Positions 1 to 4,848 of a stretch of DNA of 6,096 nucleotides are shown piece after piece. Position 1 is the first letter of the stretch. Each line of letters opens with the position of its first letter. Source of the DNA: Lutibacter sp. (GTDB taxonomy: Bacteria; Bacteroidota; Bacteroidia; Flavobacteriales; Flavobacteriaceae); NCBI GenBank assembly GCA_003516285.1, contig DPCK01000084.1:24914-31009 (forward strand), in the 5' to 3' direction. The translations under genes and the position numbers were made by a program. Under the pieces are notes generated by a model. It was not told the DNA's origin. It searched no databases and saw nothing but the letters and a program-made list of their open reading frames with translations.

Positions 1-759
1 AATATGGTCGATTTTGAAGAAGTGGACAGCTATATTTCAACAAACAAGATCGATGTTATTGTGAACTGCGCTGCTTATACCCACGTGGATAAAGCGGAAG
101 ACGAGCCAAAAATTGCCGATGAAGTGAATCATTTTGCCGTCAGAAATTTGGGATTGATCGCCAAAAAGCACCAGCTAAAATTAATCCATATTTCAACCGA
201 TTATGTGTTCGACGGAAATTCAGGCATTCCTTATGCGGAAACTGATGCCGCCAATCCGCAAAATGCCTATGGGATCAGTAAATTAAATGGCGAAAAAGCA
301 TTGTTAAAAATCAACCCGAAGAATTCCATTATAATCCGGACTTCCTGGATGTATTCGGAATTTGGCAGTAATTTTGTCAAAACAATGTTGCGATTGAGCG
401 ATGAGAAGGAACAAATAAAAGTTGTTTCAGACCAAATAGGATCGCCGACTTATGCGAAGGATTTGGCGCTGGCCATTTTGCAAATAATTCCGGCAATCAA
501 CAATGAAGGCTTCCAAATTTATCATTATGCAAACAAAGGCCAGTGCAGCTGGTTTCAGTTTGCCGAAGCCATTATGAAAATCGCACAAAGGAATTGTCTA
601 ATTTTGCCCATAACATCAGCAGATTTTAAAACCAAAGCAAAAAGACCAAAATACAGTTTGTTGAATACCGATAAAATTCAAAATACGTTTAATCTCGAAA
701 TTCCTAATTGGGTGGATTCATTGAAAGAATGTATTTTGAAATTAAATATTAAAAGTTAA
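1..759 (+). CDS. rfbD: dTDP-4-dehydrorhamnose reductase, 5' end outside window
   Basis: RmlD/RfbD performs the last step of dTDP-L-rhamnose synthesis, the NAD(P)H-dependent reduction of dTDP-4-dehydro-L-rhamnose in the cytoplasm. The frame is open from base 1, and the visible part is 252 codons against a usual length of about 285-300. Roughly 35-45 N-terminal residues, including the GxxGxxG nucleotide-binding loop, therefore lie upstream; the ATG at position 4 is internal and not the start. Counting the first codon as residue 1, the short-chain dehydrogenase signatures are NCAAYTHVDKAE (22-33), STDYVFDG (65-72) and the catalytic YGISK (Y90, K94). These are followed by RTSWMYS and QIGSPTYAKDLA, both typical of RmlD. 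The C-terminal substrate domain runs to the stop at 757-759. The last codons, AAA AGT TAA, match the heptamer repeat found elsewhere in the window. The gene lies upstream of rfbB on the same strand, which supports the pathway assignment. Confidence 0.93.
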   Translation, partial: NMVDFEEVDSYISTNKIDVIVNCAAYTHVDKAEDEPKIADEVNHFAVRNLGLIAKKHQLKLIHISTDYVFDGNSGIPYAETDAANPQNAYGISKLNGEKALLKINPKNSIIIRTSWMYSEFGSNFVKTMLRLSDEKEQIKVVSDQIGSPTYAKDLALAILQIIPAINNEGFQIYHYANKGQCSWFQFAEAIMKIAQRNCLILPITSADFKTKAKRPKYSLLNTDKIQNTFNLEIPNWVDSLKECILKLNIKS

Positions 760-773
760 AATTCACCACAATT

Positions 774-828
774 AATTCCCCTCTTGAGAGTGCCTGTCCC
801 GCTTTTTTTGCGGGAGGTTAGGGGTGTG
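774..828 (+). repeat. C-rich/G-rich palindromic element, intergenic copy 1
   Basis: This element starts 14 bp after the rfbD stop. An outer arm (CCCCT, 778-782) pairs with AGGGG (820-824). An inner perfect stem CCCGC (798-802)/GCGGG (810-814) closes a T7 loop. The layout, AATTCCCCTC at the left and GGGGTGTG at the right, is shared with the copy at 5874-5926. It could act as a transcription terminator or RNA-stabilising hairpin for rfbD, but the recurrence of the family, including inside a gene, suggests a dispersed repeat first. The bases that follow (829-890) are AT-rich, with degenerate AAAGTAT/AAAGTGA units and nothing else recognisable. Confidence 0.7.
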
Positions 829-890
829 TAAAAAATGAAGATGAGAGGCTAAAGTATAAAGTGATAAAATAAGTTCTAAACATTAATTAA

Positions 891-1166
891 ACCCAAATCA
901 AAGAAGAACCGTCATATGAGTTTTTTCGTTTTAAAATAGGCTATTTTTTAGCGTTGGCTGACGGAGCAACCCAAAGAGCCGTGCGGCTGGGTTAGCGTTG
1001 GGGTCGGCGGTCTGGGTGATAGGACAGAGCGTTAAAAAAATGTTTGGTAAACATTTTTAGCGATAGGGCCAGCCGGCGCGTTGGCAAAAATGGGCTAATT
1101 TTACAGAAAAAGATCATCAGACTAGATTTTTTTGTTACTTTTTTTATCAATGAAAAAAAGTAAAAG
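891..1166 (+). repeat. Type-2 dispersed repeat, copy 1 (longest)
   Basis: Positions 891-990 align almost without gaps to 4245-4343, and the shared part resumes as GGCGGTCTGGGT at 1006-1017 (4358-4369 in the second copy). The 5' part also matches 6038-6096. Three structures can be seen. AAAATA/TATTTT closes a 3-nt loop. AGCCG-TG-CGGCT is nested in AACCC/GGGTT within 969-992. An AT-rich hairpin occupies 1030-1062. The right end is an 11-bp perfect stem (1135-1145 with 1153-1163, 7-nt loop). No convincing reading frame spans it. It fills most of the 515-bp rfbD-rfbB gap. The outer limits are inferred from repeat alignment and from the last hairpin, so they are approximate. Confidence 0.7.
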
Positions 1167-1274
1167 ATCAAATAGATGAATTAATATATGTTCGTTAAGG
1201 TTGATAATTAAAAACTTATAATTCAACATTCAACATTCAAAAATAATAATACCGACAACCAACAACAAAAAACC
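1167..1274 (+). other. AT-rich leader of rfbB
   Basis: This is about 108 bp of AT-rich sequence between the type-2 repeat and the rfbB ATG. It holds a short period-8 repeat (ATTCAACA twice, around 1222-1237) and an A-rich stretch just before the start. There is no Shine-Dalgarno sequence, as is usual in Bacteroidota, and I find no clear TAnnTTTG (-7) box. Confidence 0.4.
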
Positions 1275-2288
1275 ATGAAATCACTACTAATAACAGGCGG
1301 AGCCGGATTTATAGGATCAAATTTAGTGGAATACCTCATTGAAAAATATCCTGATTATCAAATTGTAGTACTCGATTTACTCACTTATGCAGGCAATGCC
1401 GAACATTTGAAATCGGTAAAAAACGCCAAAAACTTCACCTTTATCAAAGGGGATATTTGCGACAGGGCTTTGGTGGAACGTATTTTTCAACACCACATCA
1501 TCAAAGGCGTTTTCCATTTGGCAGCAGAATCTCACGTGGACAATTCAATCCTGCGTCCCGATGTGTTTATAGAAACCAACGTAAAAGGAACCTTTACGTT
1601 ACTGGATGTGGCTTATAAATATTGGATGGAAAAACCTTTTGTATTTAAAAGCGGACTTGAAAACAGTCGTTTTTTACACGTTTCTACCGATGAGGTTTAC
1701 GGAACCTTGGGCGAAACAGGCCTGTTTACCGAACAAACACCTTATGCGCCAAATTCCCCTTACAGCGCCTCAAAAGCAGCCAGCGATATGATTGTGAGAA
1801 GTTACCATCATACCTACGGAATGAATACTATTATCACCAACTGTTCAAACAATTACGGACCCAAGCAGCACGATGAAAAGTTAATTCCGACAGTCATCAG
1901 AAAAGCATTGGCAGGGGAACCGATACCCATTTATGGCGAAGGAAAAAACATTCGTGATTGGTTGTATGTGCTGGATCATTGTAAAGGACTTGATTTGGCG
2001 TTTCATAAAGGTAAATACGGAGAAGTGTACAATATTGGTGGAAAAAATGAGCGAAATAATTTGGAGATTGCCGAAAAAATTTGTGAAATTTTGGATACCT
2101 TGGCACCTTTAAAAAACAAAAGTCATAAAAGTCTCATTGCCTTTGTGGAAGATCGTGCCGGCCACGATTTCAGGTATGCCATTGATGCCACCAAAATTGA
2201 AACCGAACTTGGCTGGAAAGCCGACGAGAATTTTGAAACGGGATTATTGAAAACCCTGAAATGGTATTTGGGGAAGTATAAAAGTTAA
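1275..2288 (+). CDS. rfbB: dTDP-glucose 4,6-dehydratase
   Basis: RfbB/RmlB converts dTDP-D-glucose to dTDP-4-dehydro-6-deoxy-D-glucose with tightly bound NAD+. It is the second step of dTDP-L-rhamnose synthesis and also feeds other deoxysugars. The 337 residues are within the normal length. The Rossmann loop GGAGFIGSN is at 8-16. HLAAESHVD (81-89) is the typical extended-SDR stretch. The dehydratase signature STDEVYG (137-143) carries the Asp-Glu pair D139/E140, and the catalytic pair is Y163/K167 in YSASK. NNYGP (192-196), RDWLYV (227-232) and EDRAGHD (292-298) are also RmlB hallmarks. The start at 1275 places the Rossmann fold right at the N-terminus. There is no Shine-Dalgarno; the ATG follows an A/C-rich stretch. 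The stop falls inside the first unit of a heptamer array, giving a KS tail. No insert of the kind seen in the next gene is present. Confidence 0.97.
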   Translation: MKSLLITGGAGFIGSNLVEYLIEKYPDYQIVVLDLLTYAGNAEHLKSVKNAKNFTFIKGDICDRALVERIFQHHIIKGVFHLAAESHVDNSILRPDVFIETNVKGTFTLLDVAYKYWMEKPFVFKSGLENSRFLHVSTDEVYGTLGETGLFTEQTPYAPNSPYSASKAASDMIVRSYHHTYGMNTIITNCSNNYGPKQHDEKLIPTVIRKALAGEPIPIYGEGKNIRDWLYVLDHCKGLDLAFHKGKYGEVYNIGGKNERNNLEIAEKICEILDTLAPLKNKSHKSLIAFVEDRAGHDFRYAIDATKIETELGWKADENFETGLLKTLKWYLGKYKS

Positions 2289-2328
2289 AAGCTCAAAGGT
2301 CAAAGGTCAAAGTGCAAAGGCTAAAGTG
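2280..2328 (+). repeat. Imperfect heptamer tandem array overlapping the rfbB stop
   Basis: Seven consecutive 7-bp units follow a loose AAAGGTC/AAAAGTT pattern: AAAAGTT, AAAAGCT, CAAAGGT, CAAAGGT, CAAAGTG, CAAAGGC, TAAAGTG. The first unit supplies the last codons and part of the rfbB stop codon. The period and first unit match the perfect array at 5823-5864. The bases between this array and the type-1 repeat (2329-2360) show nothing recognisable. Confidence 0.75.
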
Positions 2329-2360
2329 TAAAATAAAGACATGAATTTACTTAAATCTCA

Positions 2361-2542
2361 AATTCTTTATCGTAAGTATAATATTTAAAAAGCGTTAAAA
2401 ATTTTTGAAGCCTTGGAGAAAATTTAGCTTTTGAAATATGGTTTTTAAAGAACGATTTTTTCAATCGGTCTTTAAAAAATACCTGACGAGAAAGTGCCTT
2501 TTCTTTTGGTTCGTTTTCTTTGGGCAAGCAAAGAAAATGAAC
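2361..2542 (+). repeat. Type-1 structured repeat, copy A (three hairpins)
   Basis: This 182-bp block matches 4463-4644 at a constant offset of 2102 bp with only four substitutions and no gap. It contains three successive inverted repeats. H0 (about 2381-2439) has arms like AAAAAGC/GCTTTT that are perfect over 13 bp in copy B and carry one mismatch here. H1 has arms at 2442-2457 and 2463-2478, 16 bp with one mismatch. H2 has arms at 2509-2522 and 2529-2542, 14 bp with one G-T pair and a GGCAAG loop. A 62-codon frame opens at 2438 (MVFKERFFQSVFKKYL...), but it lies in the hairpins and is probably fortuitous. The block lies upstream of the UDP-sugar dehydrogenase gene and could be transcribed as part of its leader. 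Similarity to copy B continues weakly to about 2664. Confidence 0.8.
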
Positions 2543-2665
2543 AGAAATATGAATAAAGTTTATAAATTTGTTATTAGGTTACAATTAAAAATTAAAGAAT
2601 CATTACAAACATATGTTAGCAGGTAAATAACCCATTCAACTGACATAGAGACATAATAACAAACA

Positions 2666-2761
2666 GATTGCCATACCGCAATAAATACGGTACAAGCAGC
2701 TTTTTTCAAAAGCTTCGCAATGACGAAACCGCCGGACTGCAAGACCGCAGGACTGCAAGAC
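2666..2761 (+). repeat. GATTGC...GCAATGAC module, copy A, with nested insert
   Basis: GATTGC (2666-2671) and GCAATGAC (2717-2724) bracket a perfect 7-bp hairpin (AGCTTTT 2698-2704, AAAAGCT 2708-2714). Compared with the copy at 4768-4828, this one carries 23 extra bases at 2674-2696 that form their own TACCG...CGGTA stem. After the module come two copies of GGACTGCAAGAC (2734-2745 and 2750-2761), period 16. The second module shares only GGACTGCA. An in-frame ATG at 2668 extends the downstream gene into this repeat, but the 36 residues it would add are repeat-derived and not part of the enzyme. Confidence 0.6.
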
Positions 2762-2775
2762 AAAAAACAGAAATA

Positions 2776-4134
2776 ATGAGCATTAAAATAGCCATCATAG
2801 GCCTCGGTTACGTCGGACTCCCATTGGCACGACTATTCGCAACAAAATATCCCGTTGTTGGTTTCGACACCAGCAAACAACGCGTTGCAGCATTAAAAAA
2901 CGGCACCGACAGCACCCTGGAAGTTGAAACAGAACTGCTGAAAGCAGTTTTGGTAAATGAAAATCCTTTTAACTCCCCTCCTTTGGAGGGGCTGGGGGAG
3001 GCTTTTGGGGGAGGCCGGGAGGGGGCCGGTTTATTTTGTTCCTCAGATATTTCCGATATTTCCGATGCCAATACCTACATCGTCACCGTTCCAACACCTG
3101 TCGATAAAAAAAACAAACCCGACTTTACGCCATTGGTAAAAGCGAGTGAAACCGTGGGCAAAGTAATCAAAAAGGGCGATATCGTAATTTACGAATCTAC
3201 GGTATATCCAGGCGCTACGGAAGAAGTGTGCATTCCCATCATCGAGAAATTGTCAAAACTCACCTACAACATCGACTTTTTCGCGGGTTATTCCCCGGAA
3301 CGGATCAATCCGGGCGACAAGGAGCATACCGTTGAAAAAATACTGAAAGTCACCTCGGGTTCCACGCCCGAAATTGGCATCAAAGTAAACGAATTGTATA
3401 AAAGTGTTATTACCGCAGGCACGCATTTGGCGCCTTCCATTAAAGTGGCCGAAGCGGCAAAAGTGATCGAAAATTCGCAGCGCGACATCAACATCGCTTT
3501 TGTGAACGAACTGGCCAAAATTTTCAATTTGTTGCACATAGACACCCACGCGGTATTGGAAGCCGCCGGTACAAAATGGAACTTTCTGCCTTTTAAACCG
3601 GGCTTGGTGGGCGGACATTGCATAGGCGTAGATCCTTACTATTTGGCGCAAAAAGCACAGGAAGTGGGTTACCATCCCGAAATTATTCTGGCCGGAAGAA
3701 GGGTAAACGACAGTATGGGACATTATGTGGCTTCAGAAGTGATCAAGCTGTTTGTCAAAAACGACAAAGAAATAAAAAACGCCAAAATTTTGGTGCTGGG
3801 CATTACCTTCAAGGAAAATTGTCCAGATGTGCGAAATACCAAAGTGGTCGATGTCATTAAAAATCTGGAGGATTTTGGCACTGAAGTAACCGTTTATGAC
3901 CCTTGGGCAAATCCGGTAGAAGTGATGCGCGAATATGGATTGACTTGTCATTCCGAGCTTGCTTCCCCTTCTCCTTCGGAGAGGGGGTCAGGGGGTGAGG
4001 CCTTTGACGCCATCGTTTTGGCCGTTTCGCACAAAGAATTTTTATCGATGGATTTATACAAATACCTGAACAAAAATGGCGTAATTTATGACGTAAAAGG
4101 AGTGTTGAAAGGGAAAGTCCATGGGAAATTGTAA
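2776..4134 (+). CDS. UDP-N-acetylhexosamine 6-dehydrogenase, WbpO/TviB class, with two repeat-derived inserts
   Basis: This enzyme oxidises C6 of UDP-GlcNAc or UDP-GalNAc to the uronic acid using two NAD+. I chose the ATG at 2776 (452 aa) because the Rossmann motif GLGYVGLPLA then falls at 9-18. The frame continues upstream to 2668, but only through repeat DNA. Visible family features are the NAD-ribose acidic residue D31 (GFD), TVPTPVD (104-110), ESTVYPG (140-146), YSPERINPGD (172-181) and EAAKVIENSQRD (226-237). The catalytic cysteine C282 sits in GGHCIGVDPYYL (279-290), followed by GRRVND and FKENCPDVRNT (345-355) in the C-terminal domain. GHCIGVDPYY suggests the WbpO/TviB class; the UDP-GlcA-like class usually reads GHCIPxDPFY. 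The sugar substrate cannot be fixed from sequence, although the WbpB-like neighbour favours UDP-GlcNAc. Residues about 66-85 and 396-408 are low-complexity inserts. Without them the length is near 419, normal for the family. Confidence 0.93.
   Translation: MSIKIAIIGLGYVGLPLARLFATKYPVVGFDTSKQRVAALKNGTDSTLEVETELLKAVLVNENPFNSPPLEGLGEAFGGGREGAGLFCSSDISDISDANTYIVTVPTPVDKKNKPDFTPLVKASETVGKVIKKGDIVIYESTVYPGATEEVCIPIIEKLSKLTYNIDFFAGYSPERINPGDKEHTVEKILKVTSGSTPEIGIKVNELYKSVITAGTHLAPSIKVAEAAKVIENSQRDINIAFVNELAKIFNLLHIDTHAVLEAAGTKWNFLPFKPGLVGGHCIGVDPYYLAQKAQEVGYHPEIILAGRRVNDSMGHYVASEVIKLFVKNDKEIKNAKILVLGITFKENCPDVRNTKVVDVIKNLEDFGTEVTVYDPWANPVEVMREYGLTCHSELASPSPSERGSGGEAFDAIVLAVSHKEFLSMDLYKYLNKNGVIYDVKGVLKGKVHGKL
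2971..3030 (+). repeat. Palindromic repeat inserted in frame in the dehydrogenase gene (insert 1)
   Basis: These 60 bases (20 codons) have a perfect 7-bp palindrome, CCCCTCC (2975-2981) and GGAGGGG (2985-2991) with a TTT loop. G-rich sequence with GGGGGAGGC-type repeats follows. AACTCCCCTC at the left is identical to the start of the intergenic element at 5874. The codons read NSPPLEGLGEAF then GGGREGAG, a Pro/Gly-rich stretch unlike the flanks. It sits between LLKAVLVNENP and GLFCSSD, in the NAD-binding domain just before the conserved TVPTPVD strand, where homologues have a short variable loop. The boundaries are approximate. Confidence 0.75.
3962..4000 (+). repeat. Palindromic repeat inserted in frame in the dehydrogenase gene (insert 2)
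   Basis: These 39 bases (13 codons) contain CCCCTTCTCC (3965-3974) and GGAGAGGGG (3978-3986), which pair with one bulged T around a TTC loop; GGGGGTGAGG follows. They encode ASPSPSERGSGGE, between REYGLTCHSEL and FDAIVLAVSHKEF in the C-terminal UDP-binding domain. Homologues are short and variable at this spot. The G-rich right end (CAGGGGGTG) resembles the right end of the element at 5874-5926. The boundaries are approximate. Confidence 0.72.
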
Positions 4135-4136
4135 GG

Positions 4137-4161
4137 CCCCCTAACCCCCAAAGGGGGAATT
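4137..4161 (+). repeat. C-rich/G-rich palindromic element abutting the dehydrogenase stop
   Basis: CCCCC (4137-4141), TAA, CCCCC (4145-4149), AAA, GGGGG (4153-4157), then AATTG. It begins two bases after the stop codon. Either C5 run can pair with G5. It could work as a terminator-like hairpin, but it lacks a U-run. The same sequence with one change recurs at 4373-4397, so a dispersed repeat is the better label. The stretch between it and the next repeat (4162-4244) is plain AT-rich DNA. Confidence 0.7.
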
Positions 4162-4244
4162 GTTAAGGTATATAGCTAATTAGAATTATATAAAAGATTT
4201 TAGGATTTATAAAAGCATAAAATATTTAGAAATATTAACCAATA

Positions 4245-4369
4245 ACCCAAATCAAAAAGAAGCGTCATATGATGTTTTTCGTAGTAAAATAGGTTATTTT
4301 TTAGCGTTGGCTGACGGAGCAACCCAAAGAGCCTCGTGGCTGGTGAAGCGGGGAAAAGGCGGTCTGGGT
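4245..4369 (+). repeat. Type-2 dispersed repeat, copy 2 (truncated)
   Basis: Positions 4245-4343 match 891-990, including ATTTTTTAGCGTTGGCTGAC. The hairpins persist with changed details: AAAATA-GGT-TATTTT, and AGCC-TCGT-GGCT in place of AGCCG-TG-CGGCT. Similarity ends at GGCGGTCTGGGT (4358-4369). A C-rich palindrome starts three bases later. The right half seen in copy 1 (1018-1166) is missing. Confidence 0.75.
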
Positions 4370-4372
4370 AAA

Positions 4373-4397
4373 GCCCCCTAGCCCCCAAAGGGGGAAT
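4373..4397 (+). repeat. C-rich/G-rich palindromic element at the type-2 truncation point
   Basis: This copy differs from 4137-4161 by one base in the spacer (CCCCCTAG instead of CCCCCTAA) and has the same CCCCC-AAA-GGGGG hairpin followed by AATT. It lies where type-2 copy 2 loses similarity to copy 1, so it may mark the site of insertion or of a deletion joined at the repeat. The two near-identical palindromes enclose type-2 copy 2. Confidence 0.7.
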
Positions 4398-4462
4398 TTA
4401 AAAAGTTTATAGAAAAAATTTTGAATTGAAAAGTCAAAATATGAATTTATACAGAATCATAA

Positions 4463-4644
4463 AATTCTTTATCGTAAGTATAATATTTCAAAAGCGTTAA
4501 AAATTTTTGAAGCCTTGGAGAAAATTTAGCTTTTGAAATATGGTTTTTAAAGAGCGATTATTTCAATCGGTCTTTAAAAAATACCTGACGAGAAAGGGCC
4601 TTTTCTTTTGGTTCGTTTTCTTTGGGCAAGCAAAGAAAATGAAC
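4463..4644 (+). repeat. Type-1 structured repeat, copy B (three hairpins)
   Basis: This copy matches 2361-2542 with four substitutions over 182 bp. H0 is a perfect 13-bp pair here, ATATTTCAAAAGC (4483-4495) with GCTTTTGAAATAT (4529-4541). H1 has arms at 4544-4559 and 4565-4580. H2 has arms at 4611-4624 and 4631-4644, again with loop GGCAAG. The one mismatched position in H1 is also unpaired in copy A, but with a different base. A 56-codon frame from 4540 to 4710 corresponds to the 62-codon frame of copy A; the first 35 codons differ by two residues, then the two diverge. The block lies upstream of the WbpB-like gene, as copy A lies upstream of the dehydrogenase. Confidence 0.8.
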
Positions 4645-4767
4645 AAAAACATGGATAAAGTTTTGAATACTATTAGGAGTTTACATTTAAAAATTAAAGG
4701 ATCAATATAAGCTCAAGTTAGTTGGCAAATAACCTATTCAATAAATATAAAGACATAATAATTAACA

Positions 4768-4828
4768 GATTGCCACAGCTTTTTTCAAAAGCCTCGCAAT
4801 GACAATCCCGATAGTTATCGGGACTGCA
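4768..4828 (+). repeat. GATTGC...GCAATGAC module, copy B, with CCCGATA hairpin
   Basis: GATTGC (4768-4773) and GCAATGAC (4796-4803) enclose the GCTTTT/AAAAGC hairpin without the 23-bp insert of copy A. Directly after it is a perfect 8-bp palindrome, TCCCGATA (4806-4813) and TATCGGGA (4816-4823), loop GT, then GGACTGCA as in copy A. It ends about 20 bases before the WbpB-like start codon, so the hairpin is in the gene's leader rather than after a gene. Confidence 0.6.
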
Positions 4829-4848
4829 TGAACTTAAGACATAAAAAA

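Noticed and set aside
760..1274. CRISPR array, tRNA or insertion sequence in the long gaps
   Set aside because: Repeats are not regularly spaced with unique spacers, no cloverleaf is seen, and no transposase frame exists in any gap.
2563..2570. TAAATTTG, a match to the Bacteroidota -7 promoter box TAnnTTTG
   Set aside because: There is no TTTG-type -33 box at the right distance, and the match is not kept in the second repeat copy. One 8-base match in AT-rich DNA is weak.
2668..2775. N-terminal extension of the dehydrogenase (36 residues from the ATG at 2668)
   Set aside because: The extension is the translation of the GATTGC repeat and the GGACTGCAAGAC units. The Rossmann motif starts properly from the ATG at 2776.
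3253..3723. A 156-codon reading frame on the minus strand, with another overlapping at 3288-3623
   Set aside because: They lie wholly antisense to the most conserved part of the UDP-sugar dehydrogenase, show no recognisable motif, and are explained by codon bias of the + strand gene.
2971..4000. Frameshift or assembly error as the cause of the odd dehydrogenase stretches
   Set aside because: Family sequence resumes in the same frame after both stretches, and both have palindromic structure like the intergenic repeats. This fits in-frame insertion better than sequencing error.
4137..4157. Intrinsic terminator after the dehydrogenase gene
   Set aside because: The hairpin is plausible, but no T-run follows and an almost identical copy lies 236 bp further on, away from a gene end; repeat is the safer call.
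4828..4848. Seven-residue extension of the WbpB-like protein from the ATG at 4828
   Set aside because: It falls on the end of the repeat module; the family N-terminus begins at MKNFALIGA (4849).
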